From Vibrio sp. CB1-14 (GTDB taxonomy: Bacteria > Pseudomonadota > Gammaproteobacteria > Enterobacterales > Vibrionaceae): a stretch of DNA of 64,000 nucleotides. Where the stretch lies: contig NZ_CP115920.1 of assembly GCF_040412085.2 (NCBI RefSeq), forward strand, positions 868,001 to 932,000. The letters run 5' to 3'. The translations under genes were made by a program, and so were the position numbers. Numbering within the stretch: the first letter of the stretch is position 1; each line of letters opens with the position of its first letter. Positions 18,072-26,570 of this stretch are shown piece after piece. The notes below the pieces were generated by a model. The model saw only the letters and a list, made by a program, of their open reading frames with translations, searched no databases and had not been told where the DNA came from.

Positions 18072-20408
18072 ATGGATGAGCTTCAAAGGATTGAACAACA
18101 GATCTTAGAGCTAAGGGTCGAGCTAAGCCATTTAGAGCAGCGCCGCCAGTCTTTATTAGCTCAAAACGCCAGCTCGACGGCAGGTGATCAACATGAGTAT
18201 TCTCCAGGACAAAAAGTTGCTTTATTCAAGGCCTACTTTAGGGGAAATGACTATTGTTATGCGCATCGTTGGCAGAACAATAAAGGGAGAAGTGGTTATG
18301 CGGTGGCGTGCCATAATGAATGGCAGCAAGGACTCTGCAATAAACCTAAGACTAAATGTTTAGAATGTCCCAACCAAGCGTTCAAGTCTTTAGATGAAGA
18401 TGCGATCTATAATCACTTAACAGGGAAAGAAGTCATTGGCTTATACCCAATGCTATCGAACAACACATGTTGGTTGCTAGCCGTTGATTTCGACAAAAGT
18501 GACTGGCAATTAGCATCAATAGCTTATGTCAATGCATGCCGACAGAATGGAATTGATTGCCTACTAGAGCGCTCAAGGTCTGGGAATGGCGCACACGTGT
18601 GGATTTTCTTCGATAAAGCCATAGAAGCCAAACTAGCTCGTCAGTTAGGTTTTTTCCTCTTAGATGAAGCGATGAACATTCATGGTGTTTTATCTTTTGA
18701 GTCTTACGATAGGCTTTTTCCCAACCAAGATGTACTTCCAGTAGGAGGTATTGGCAATTTGATAGCTTTGCCATTGCAAAAGCAATCACGGTCGTGTGGT
18801 AATTCGACATTTGTTGACCAATCATTCGTTGCTTGTGCCGATCAATGGGCTGCTCTGGTTTCAACAAAACGTGTAGCGCCTGTAAAAGTCGAAGCACTTT
18901 TAAGTAATCGAACACATCACGAGCAGACATCGGCAGATAACTGTCAGCAACCCCCTTGGGAGCGCTCTCTACCCACTAGGAACGCTATAGAAGGTTGCCC
19001 TGAAGTGTTGCAAGCGGTTATTGCTAATCGACTCTATATCCCGTTGTCTAGTCTCCCTAACCCTTTAATCGCCCAGTTAAAGAAAGTCGCATCTTTCTCA
19101 AATCCAAAGTTCTTCAAGGCTCAGGGATTGCGCTTATCGACAAATGGAATTGCTCGGTTCATTTGTCTAGCGGAGATAGACAGCGGCTATTTGAGTTTGC
19201 CAAGAGGGTGCTTGGATGATTTGGAGGATATCTGTTCCTCTAATGGAATTTCGTTACAGGTAGAAGACAAGAGGATTGAAGGGCGGCTATTAGGCACTAT
19301 TAAATTTGTTGGCTCCCTGCGTTCAGCGCAACGTAAAGCTGTTGATAAACTTCTTCAATATGACAATGGCGTACTTCATGCGCCTACAGCATTTGGCAAA
19401 ACGATTACCGCCATTGGCCTCATATGCCAAAGAAAAGTTAATACGTTAGTGTTAGTTCACAACAAACAGCTCGTAGAACAATGGCAAGAGAGACTCAAGG
19501 TTTTTGCTCTGGGGGTTGATGTTGGAGTGTGGACTGGAAGCAAGAAAAAGCCAACAGGGCAGATCGATATTGCGACGTATCAAAGTTTGTTCAACAGGAG
19601 TGATAATAGTGTCAATGAACTGATTCAGGACTATGGGCAAGTCATAGTCGATGAATGCCATCATCTGTCAGCACCTCAATTTGAACGAGTTCTATCTGAG
19701 TCGCATGCCAAATTTGTTGTTGGGATAAGTGCTACTTTAGAAAGGCGAGATGGACATCACCCTATTATCTTCATGCAAGCGGGTAGGGTCAGGCATAGCA
19801 TCAAGTCTGACCAAAGATCTCGATTTGTTCAGCGATTGGAAAAGAAAGCTTTGTTATTTGATGTGCCGCTAAGTTTGATTTCGGATGAACCCAAACCTCA
19901 TATTTCTGATGTGTACCGTTGGTTGATGCTGCACTCTGAACGTAACAAGGTCATTATTGAGGACATTAAATATGAAGTTGGTAAAGGAAGAGTCCCTATC
20001 GTATTAACAGAGCGAAGAGAGCATGCCAATATAATATCTAAGCTACTTGATGATACGGGACTTAAACATCAAGTGCTTGTCGGTGCAATGAAAAAAAAGC
20101 AGCAAGCAGACGTCATGGAGAAACTAGCAACCACCGAAGTACTTGTTGCTACTGGGAGGTTTATCGGGGAGGGTTTCGACTTACCCAGGCTAGATACTCT
20201 AATTTTAGCACTACCAGTATCCTGGAAAGGTTCACTTATTCAGTATGTTGGTCGAATACAGCGTGAGTTTGAAGGGAAAGATGAAGTTAAAGTTATCGAC
20301 TACGTCGACTCGAAAATCCCTATGCTGTCTAGGATGTTTAAGAAAAGAGATAAAGGTTATAGAGCGTTGGGTTTTGTGGAGGTTACAGACGAGGGTTTGC
20401 TTATATAG
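18072..20408 (+). CDS. TOTE-type primase-helicase (AEP domain plus SF2 helicase)
   Basis: 778 residues. After a coiled coil (1-35), a TOTE archaeo-eukaryotic-primase-like domain (about 45-260) shows the Cys cluster C80/C89/C96/C99 (GLCNKPKTKCLECPNQ), LAVDFDK (Asp139, Asp141) and SGNGAHVWIFF (His175). The C-terminal half is an SF2 helicase: Walker A APTAFGKT (437-444), DECHH (527-531), motif III SATLER and motif VI QYVGRIQR. TOTE modules belong to predicted DNA-modification/conflict systems. No partner modification enzyme is visible nearby. Confidence 0.8.
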   Translation: MDELQRIEQQILELRVELSHLEQRRQSLLAQNASSTAGDQHEYSPGQKVALFKAYFRGNDYCYAHRWQNNKGRSGYAVACHNEWQQGLCNKPKTKCLECPNQAFKSLDEDAIYNHLTGKEVIGLYPMLSNNTCWLLAVDFDKSDWQLASIAYVNACRQNGIDCLLERSRSGNGAHVWIFFDKAIEAKLARQLGFFLLDEAMNIHGVLSFESYDRLFPNQDVLPVGGIGNLIALPLQKQSRSCGNSTFVDQSFVACADQWAALVSTKRVAPVKVEALLSNRTHHEQTSADNCQQPPWERSLPTRNAIEGCPEVLQAVIANRLYIPLSSLPNPLIAQLKKVASFSNPKFFKAQGLRLSTNGIARFICLAEIDSGYLSLPRGCLDDLEDICSSNGISLQVEDKRIEGRLLGTIKFVGSLRSAQRKAVDKLLQYDNGVLHAPTAFGKTITAIGLICQRKVNTLVLVHNKQLVEQWQERLKVFALGVDVGVWTGSKKKPTGQIDIATYQSLFNRSDNSVNELIQDYGQVIVDECHHLSAPQFERVLSESHAKFVVGISATLERRDGHHPIIFMQAGRVRHSIKSDQRSRFVQRLEKKALLFDVPLSLISDEPKPHISDVYRWLMLHSERNKVIIEDIKYEVGKGRVPIVLTERREHANIISKLLDDTGLKHQVLVGAMKKKQQADVMEKLATTEVLVATGRFIGEGFDLPRLDTLILALPVSWKGSLIQYVGRIQREFEGKDEVKVIDYVDSKIPMLSRMFKKRDKGYRALGFVEVTDEGLLI

Positions 20409-20450
20409 CAAGCCAAACCTAATCGGTTTGAATAGTTCGAGGTATAGGAT

Positions 20451-20642
20451 ATGGATAGTGTAACTGAAGTGAGAAAAGCCGCTTTAGAGATATTTGAAGA
20501 AGAAGGCTTAGCTGATGAATGGCTAAATTCCCCTAAATGGTTTTTTGATGGTTTGACAGCAGTAGAAATGCTACGAATGCCAGAAGGAAGAGATGCAGTC
20601 CTAGGCATTTTGGATCGAATTCGCTATGGTGATTTTTCATGA
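20451..20642 (+). CDS. Orphan Xre/MbcA/ParS-type antitoxin C-terminal domain protein
   Basis: 63 residues: ALEIFEEEGLADEWLNSPKWFFDGLTAVEMLRMPEGRDAVLGILDRIRYGDF fits the toxin-binding domain of Xre-MbcA-ParS antitoxins (WL..P, G..P/A..ML, G...V...L.RI.YG). The usual N-terminal HTH is missing, and no RES-domain toxin lies on either side. It starts 43 bases after the TOTE helicase stop and may be co-transcribed. It could be a remnant or an anti-toxin guard. Confidence 0.55.
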   Translation: MDSVTEVRKAALEIFEEEGLADEWLNSPKWFFDGLTAVEMLRMPEGRDAVLGILDRIRYGDFS

Positions 20643-21500
20643 GATAGGGACAGCTATAAATACTATGATAATCAGGGCAGTTATATGGCTATTATATATT
20701 TTCATTATACTAGCTAAAAAATTTAAATTTTCATTAAGGATGCCCATGTAAGGGAGTCTATGTCGAATGATCATTCTTACGTGGAAAATATATTTTATGG
20801 ATGAACAATAAATACTGGTGAGACTTTTTTAATTATGGATTGGTATACTCTATAAATCCAGTTCTGCTATCACCTGAGTACTATTAGTTTCTAGCAGAAA
20901 ATTAAGTAATAGCATTATATATAATATGGAACATTTGAGATGAATTAATTTGCTCTATGGTAGAGCGGTTACCTGTTGATACTGCAAAGAGGTAGTGCGG
21001 TTATTATTGTGATATTTAGATGTCAAATGCTGCTTCAAGCACAGTAAGTGCCGTTTAGCGCACTAGAAGTGCGTCACAGCGCAGTGGTTTTTCATGTGTT
21101 TTTATGAACGTCTGTGTTTTTCAACAATGAATTCTTTTTTCGTCCTTATATTAAAGTTATAACCTTATAATAGCTATAACAGTTATAATGGTTGTAGCAT
21201 AAATTAAATAATTAATAAATTGTTTTTTGTTAATATATTTTACTTTTTATTTTAAATGATGATTTTTAAAAATTAAAATCACATGAAACTACAATGGTGT
21301 GATGTAATAAATTATTAAATTTATACTGCACTCCACTAGAGCGAATTGATGATATTTAATTAAAATTAGTATTTTAATTATCGCTGCGGATCGGAGGTTT
21401 TTATCATTGTTTTCAATTAGTATTCTTAATTATTGTTAACAACGATAAAAGTACGATGATTATCGTTGTTGACGATAAATCTTAGGCTATTACTGTTATA
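20643..21500. other. AT-rich non-coding region with inverted and direct repeats
   Basis: About 860 bases without a convincing gene. It contains GCTCTA-TGG-TAGAGC (about 20951-20965), a cluster of TTATAA(C/T) motifs (about 21160-21195) and several CGATAA/TTATCG motifs at 21378-21507. The clearest is AACAACGATAA (21438-21448) facing TTATCGTTGTT (21460-21470), a perfect 11-bp inverted repeat. The layout resembles a regulatory or replication-origin region, but neither is shown. Confidence 0.4.
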
Positions 21501-22192
21501 AGCGATAAAGTCAGTAGTGTTTGTGCTTTGACCCAGAGCTGGGTCACCTTAATGCTGATCGAGTTTGCTGTTCAATGAAAGAGATATAAGACAGTGGTGT
21601 TTGTTGCTTTGACCCAGAGCTGGGTCATCTTAATGTTGATCATGTTTCCTATTCAGTGAAAGCGATATGAGGTAGTAGTGATTATCGCTCTGACCCAGAG
21701 CTGGGTCACCTTAATGCTGTTCGAGTTTGCTGTTCAATGAAAGCGGTATAAGACAGTGATGTTTGTGCTCTGACCCAGAGCTGGGTCACCTTAATGCTGT
21801 TCGAGTTTGCTGTTCAATGAAAGCGGTATAAGACAGTGATGTTTGTGCTCTGACCCAGAGCTGGGTCACCTTAATGTTGATCATGTTTCCTATTCAGTGA
21901 AAGCGATATGAGGTAGTAGTGATTATCGCTCTGACCCAGAGCTGGGTCACCTTAATGCTGATCGAGTTTGCTGTTCAATGAAAGCGGTATAAGACAGTAG
22001 TGTTTGTGCTTTGACCCAGAGCTGGCTCACCTTAATGCTGATCGAGTTTGCTGTTCAATGAAAGCGATATAAGACAGTGGTGTTTGTTTCTTTGACCCAG
22101 AGCTGGGTCACTTTAATACTGATCGTGTTTGCTGCTCAGTGAAAGCGATATGAGATAGTAGTGATTATTGCTCTGACCCAGAGTTGTGTCAT
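21500..22192. repeat. Nine-unit tandem repeat of about 81 bp with central palindrome
   Basis: The palindrome TGACCCAG-AG-CTGGGTCA recurs with GACCC at 21530, 21611, 21692, 21772, 21852, 21933, 22013, 22094 and 22175, a spacing of 80-81 bp. The linkers are of two kinds: A (..GAGTTTGCTGTTCAATGAAAG..) and B (..CATGTTTCCTATTCAGTGAAAG..). They run AAB-AAB-AAB, a higher-order period of about 242 bp. The seventh copy (GGCTCA) and last copy (GTTGTGTCA) are degenerate. No long frame crosses it. It lies upstream of a serine recombinase gene. Confidence 0.9.
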
Positions 22193-22211
22193 TTATTGAT
22201 AAATCACCAAT

Positions 22212-22331
22212 GAGGTATCAACAAACATTCATTTGTTAATACCAATGAAGGATATGTCGAAAAAGGTATCACTAAGTGGCTATTGTGTATTTATGATACC
22301 TTTGTTATTGTTGATACTAGTTGTGATACCA
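22212..22331. promoter_or_regulatory. Cluster of GGTATCA/TGATACC sites upstream of the recombinase
   Basis: GGTATCA occurs at 22214 and 22265 and its complement at 22294 and 22325. AAAGGTATCA (22262-22271) and TGATACCTTT (22294-22303) form a perfect inverted repeat. The gene starts at 22347, so these may be operators or recombinase-binding sites. The same GGTATCA core recurs in the units of the downstream 190-bp array. Confidence 0.5.
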
Positions 22332-22346
22332 ATACCGAGGTCGATT

Positions 22347-22937
22347 ATGAGTTCTGGACGTATATTTGCCTATTGTCGAGTTTCAACAAGTGAACAGACT
22401 ACTGACAACCAACTTTTGGCGATTCGAAGCGCTGGATATGAAATCCAGCAGAATCGAGTAATTAGTGAAACTGTGTCGGGTTCTGTCCCTGCCATTGAAA
22501 GGGAGGCGTTCAAAACATTAGTTGAACATAAGTTAGAGGCTGGCGATAGCTTGGTTGTTTTAAAGCTGGATCGGCTTGGTAGAGACAATATTGATGTTCA
22601 ACATACGATTAGTATGTTGATCGAAAAAGGCGTAACTCCCATTTCTTTAGATCTTCCCATAAAGGATCTAGGTTCTTCTGAAGGAAGACTCATGTTGCAA
22701 ATGTTCTCGGCATTTGCGGAATTTGAGCGAAATAGAATTCGCGAGCGGACTATGGAAGGGCAAGCTCGTGCGAGAGCGGAAGGCAAAAGAGTGGGGCGAC
22801 CTGAGGCTACAGCAACAACAGATAAAGTTCTGAGGTACAAAGCTCAAGGACTTAGCCAGTCTAAAGTAGCGGCAGCGACTGGTTTCTCATTGCCAACAGT
22901 AAAACGTCACTGGAACAAAGGAATAGAGGTATCTTAG
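22347..22937 (+). CDS. Serine recombinase (resolvase/invertase family)
   Basis: 196 residues. The catalytic domain has YCRVSTSEQTTDNQ (Ser13), LKLDRLGRDN and MFSAFAEFERNRIRERTMEG; the C-terminal HTH (YKAQGLSQSKVAAATGFSLPTVKRHW) binds DNA. The size fits small resolvases and invertases such as those of the Tn3/Hin group. ATG 22347 is preferred; an upstream frame to 22233 adds a hydrophobic stretch that is not part of the family and overlaps likely operators. Tandem arrays lie on both sides and a truncated copy at 25067-25169, so this protein may have shaped the arrays. Confidence 0.88.
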   Translation: MSSGRIFAYCRVSTSEQTTDNQLLAIRSAGYEIQQNRVISETVSGSVPAIEREAFKTLVEHKLEAGDSLVVLKLDRLGRDNIDVQHTISMLIEKGVTPISLDLPIKDLGSSEGRLMLQMFSAFAEFERNRIRERTMEGQARARAEGKRVGRPEATATTDKVLRYKAQGLSQSKVAAATGFSLPTVKRHWNKGIEVS

Positions 22938-23061
22938 TTTCAGGTGAGGTTTCTTGAATATGAATTTTACGAGTTCACTCGTGCCTTCTCTTCTTGTTGG
23001 GATTTTGAATGACATCCTAATTATTAATCCACTTAGTGATAGTTCTTTACATATGCCGATG
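22938..23061. other. Recombinase 3' flank, shared with the segment near 25434
   Basis: TTGAATATGAATTTTACGAG..ACTCGTG here resembles TGAAATATGAACTTCACGAG..ACTCGTG at 25439-25468. Both contain an ACGAGT/ACTCGT hairpin. This suggests that the recombinase remnant at 25.1 kb derives from a duplication that included the 3' flank. Confidence 0.5.
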
Positions 23062-25066
23062 GCAGTCTCAACACAACCCCAATTGACCTTTTATACAGAA
23101 GTAACCTCTATTTGTGTATCTATATAACTGATTTTATTGAGGTAAACATGGTTGTGCCGATGGGGGATAATGATGTTCATCCATGGACGTTTTCCCTGAC
23201 CTCTGATGCTAATAGGTGATTTAGCGTCAAATTTTAAGGATTTGTGCTGGTATCAGCTCGACACAACCCCAATTGACCGATCATACACAATTCACCTCCA
23301 TAAGTGTTTTTATCTGAATGATTTTATTGAGGTAAACATGGTTGTACCAATGGGCAAATAATGGTGTTCATCCATGGCTGTTTTCTCTGACCTCAGATGC
23401 TAATAGATGATTTAGCGTCAAATTTTAAGGGTTCGTGCTGGTATCAGCTCGTCACAATCCCAATTGACCGATCATACACAATTCACCTCCATTAGTGTTT
23501 TTATCTAACTGATTTTATTGAGGTAAACATGGTTGTACCGATGGGCAAATAATAGTGTTCATCCATGGACGTTTTCTCTGACCTCAGATGCTAATAGGTG
23601 ATTTAGCGTCAAATTTAAAGGGTTCGTGCTGGTATCAGCTCGTCACAATCCCAATTGACCGATCATACACAACTCACCTCCATTATTGTTTTTATCTAAC
23701 TGATTTTATTGAGGTAACCATGGTTGTACCGATGGGCAAATAATGGTGTTCATCCATGGCTGTTTTCTCTGACCTCAGATGCTAATAGGTGATTTAGCGT
23801 CAAATTTTAAGGGTTCGTGCTGGTATCAGCTCGTCACAATCCCAATTGACCGATCATACACAACTCACCTCCATTATTGTTTTTATCTAACTGATTTTAT
23901 TGAGGTAATCATGGTTGTGCCGATGGGCAAATAATGGTGTTCATCCATGGCTGCTTTCTCTGACCTCAGATGCTAATAGGTGATTTAGTGCGTCAAATTT
24001 TAAGGGTTCGTGCTGGTATCAGCTCGTCACAACCCCAATTGACCGATCATACACAACTCACCTCCATTATTGTTTTTATCTAACTGATTTTTATGAGGCA
24101 ATCATGGTTGTACCGATGGAAAATAATGATGTTCATCCATGGACGTTTTCCCTGACCTCTGATGCTAATAGGTGATTTAGTGTCAAATTTTAAGGATTTG
24201 TGCTGGTATCACTCGACACAACCCCAATTGACCGATCATACACAATTCACCTCCATAAGTGTTTTTATCTGACTGATTTTATTGAGGTAAACATGGTTGT
24301 ACCAATGGGCAAATAATGGTGTTCATCCATGGCTGTTTTCTCTGACCTCAGATGCTAATAGGTGATTTAGCGTCAAATTTTAAGGGTTCGTGCTGGTATC
24401 ACTCGACACAACCCCAATTGACCGATCATACACAATTCACCTCCATAAGTGTTTTTATCTAACTGATTTTATTGAGGTAAACATGGTTGTGCCGATGGGC
24501 AAATAATGGTGTTCATCCATGGACGTTTTCTCTGACCTCTGATGCTAATAGGTGACTTAGCGTCAAATTTTAAGGATTTGTGCTGGTATCAGCTCGACAC
24601 AACCCCAATTGACCGATCATACACAATTCACCTCCATAAGTGTTTTTATCTGACTGATTTTATTGAGGTAAACATGGTTGTACCGATGGACAAATAATGG
24701 TGTTCATCCATGGCTGTTTTCTCTGACCTCAGATGCTAATAGGTGATTTAGCGTCAAATTTTAAGGGTTCGTGCTGGTATCAGCTCGACACAACCCCAAT
24801 TGACCGATCATACACAATTCACCTCCATAAGTGTTTTATCTAACTGATTTTATTTAGGTAATCATGGTTGTGCCGATGGCAAATAATGGTGTTCATCCAT
24901 GGACATTTTCCCTGACCTCTGATGCTAATAGGTGATTTTGCGTCAAATTTTAAGGATTTGTGCTAGTATCAGCTCGACACAACCCCAATTGACCGATCAT
25001 ACAGAAGTTACCCCATTCACATCTATATTGTATTGATTTTATTGATATAATCATTGTTGTGCCGAG
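23062..25066. repeat. Eleven-unit tandem repeat of about 190 bp with mini-ORFs
   Basis: The motif ACCCCAATTGACC (or AATCCCAATTGACC) recurs with AATTGACC at 23081, 23271, 23462, 23653, 23844, 24037, 24226, 24416, 24607, 24798 and 24987, a period of 189-193 bp. Each of the first ten units contains a GAGGTAA-type ribosome-binding site (degenerate in two) and ATGGTTGTRCC. In units starting at 23148, 24104 and 24864 this opens a 23-codon frame ending ..HPWTFSLTSDANR-stop; in the other seven the frame stops after 7 codons (MVVPMGK or MVVPMDK). The last unit breaks into the recombinase remnant. Confidence 0.9.
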
Positions 25067-25169
25067 AAGGAAGAATCTTGGTTCTTCTGAAGGTAGGTTT
25101 GGTAAGCAAATGTTTTCGGCATTTGCTGAGTTTGAGCGAAATAGGATTCGCGAACGAACTATCAAGTGA
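25067..25169 (+). pseudogene. Truncated serine recombinase remnant
   Basis: The frame from about 25074 reads NLGSSEGRFGKQMFSAFAEF then ERNRIRERTIK-stop, nearly the same as residues 109-142 of the recombinase at 22347. It has no N-terminal catalytic serine and no HTH. It is fused directly to the last 190-bp unit, showing that the array or its neighbour moved into a second recombinase copy. Confidence 0.85.
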
Positions 25170-25210
25170 TGTATGCTTTTAAAAGTGATTCGATTCTTGA
25201 GGAGTGACAC

Positions 25211-25318
25211 ATGATTGACTTTATCAACAATAACTTCGCACTTTTGACTGGTGTAGGCCTAGGTTTGTTCACAGGGATGGTTATAGCGTTGATATACGTA
25301 ACGAAACATTATAGTTAA
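25211..25318 (+). CDS. Small single-pass membrane protein (35 aa)
   Basis: An ATG at 25211 follows GAGGAGTGACAC, a strong ribosome-binding site. The 35-residue product is a short polar start (MIDFINNN), one hydrophobic span (FALLTGVGLGLFTGMVIALIYV) and a basic end (TKHYS). No family is recognised. Small membrane proteins like this can be toxins, holins or regulatory peptides, but nothing here decides. It lies between the repeat arrays and mcrC. Confidence 0.5.
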   Translation: MIDFINNNFALLTGVGLGLFTGMVIALIYVTKHYS

Positions 25319-25490
25319 AACTCTTTGTTCCTAGCTCTCATTAAGTCGCACATGTCTGCTTGATGTTACTAGTAGCCCGAACTTGGTCTAATTCATCAAT
25401 CAGGCTACTGATAGTTTTGTTGCTTCAGACTATACTCCTGAAATATGAACTTCACGAGTTTACTCGTGTCTAGTCGCCGTATTGGTAAAG

Positions 25491-26570
25491 TTAAAGTATC
25501 AGGTTTTCTAAGCGTTTTGTTATTTCACTCGGTTTGGCCATCAAATCAACAGTACAAAATCGTAGTTGATGCCCTTGTATTGTCACTACTTCATCATAAT
25601 GGTCTCCCACTGATGGGTGTAAAAGCATTCCAGATGATGCCAGCGAAAGTAGATCCTGCTCTTTCTTCTGGCTCATGATGTACGTATAAAGTTGGTAAAT
25701 GTACCCACTCTTAAACGTCGTATTATCGAAGCGTCCTTTTGTCACTATATTTGTGAATTTTGTATCGATGACAATTCGTTGCTTCAGTTGGTGATGATCC
25801 AGTTGAATGTCCAGCTCCATTGTTGGTAATAAAGAAGGTATGAGAGTTGATTCTTGTTCAACTTGCCATCTGAGCTGCTTGTTTGATGAAACCTTCCACC
25901 CCTGTTTTGGTAATGCTAGCTTGTAAAATCCAGCAACAGCTTTCTCGAATAGTTTCCTGACCCACTGTTCTTGTTTCTCTGGTTTGGGTAACAATTTAGA
26001 CCCCATCGATTCACTGATTAGCATCATGCTGTGGATCAATTCAGCTAGCTGGATAATTTTTCGGTCTTCATTTTCATGCCGACCAAATCTTTCACTTGTG
26101 GGGCTGTATCCAACAATCTGTATGTCGCTAATACCTAGTTGTTTTAATTGCTGGCTAATTGCCTTTGAGCTAATGAGAAGGTTCTTATTTTTCGTTAGCT
26201 TTTGGAGTTTTTGTAAAGCATTTAGGGTATAGCGGTTGCGGGCAGTATCGGCTGACACTTCTTCAAAATGACAGAAAACTTTTCCCCGATAGAGTGACAT
26301 TTTTCTTTCTGATTGAAGAGCATCTACTCTCCCTCTTACACGATTCAACTCATCTTTTCTGTTGATGAAAGACTTGGATAGCTCTCTTCTCATCCTAGAC
26401 TCAAGGAGATCACAAAGCACTTTACCAACCAGTTCAAGCGCATCATGCTGCGATGCTTCTGAATCGGCTAGGTGCTCAGCTAGATAGCGACAATCAGACG
26501 CATACAGCATTAGCAGCCAGAGATTTTTAACTGGAATGATTCCAATTTTTTCCCGTTCCCAGTTACTCAT
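25491..26570 (-). CDS. mcrC: McrC endonuclease subunit of the McrBC type IV restriction system
   Basis: 359 residues with McrC features: N-terminal IPVKNLWLLMLYAS, RGRVD, EEVSADTARNRYTLNAL and a PD-(D/E)XK core MELDIQ..RIVIDTKF (Asp254, Asp269, Lys271). It cleaves modified DNA when the McrB motor translocates. The start overlaps the mcrB stop by one base. It stays intact although mcrB is interrupted. Confidence 0.92.
   Translation of the reverse strand: MSNWEREKIGIIPVKNLWLLMLYASDCRYLAEHLADSEASQHDALELVGKVLCDLLESRMRRELSKSFINRKDELNRVRGRVDALQSERKMSLYRGKVFCHFEEVSADTARNRYTLNALQKLQKLTKNKNLLISSKAISQQLKQLGISDIQIVGYSPTSERFGRHENEDRKIIQLAELIHSMMLISESMGSKLLPKPEKQEQWVRKLFEKAVAGFYKLALPKQGWKVSSNKQLRWQVEQESTLIPSLLPTMELDIQLDHHQLKQRIVIDTKFTNIVTKGRFDNTTFKSGYIYQLYTYIMSQKKEQDLLSLASSGMLLHPSVGDHYDEVVTIQGHQLRFCTVDLMAKPSEITKRLENLIL

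Noticed and set aside
20948..20998. tRNA gene
   Set aside because: GGTAGAGC resembles a D-arm, but no acceptor stem, anticodon arm or T-arm can be fitted.
23062..25066. CRISPR array
   Set aside because: The units are about 190 bp and nearly identical along their whole length; there are no short repeats with unique spacers and no cas genes.
21500..25066. Vibrio superintegron cassettes (attC/VCR repeats)
   Set aside because: The repeats have no GTTRRRY/RYYYAAC core sites or cassette ORFs, and there is no IntI integrase in the window.
25067..25169. Functional second recombinase
   Set aside because: Only about 32 residues of the middle region remain, with neither the catalytic serine nor the HTH.
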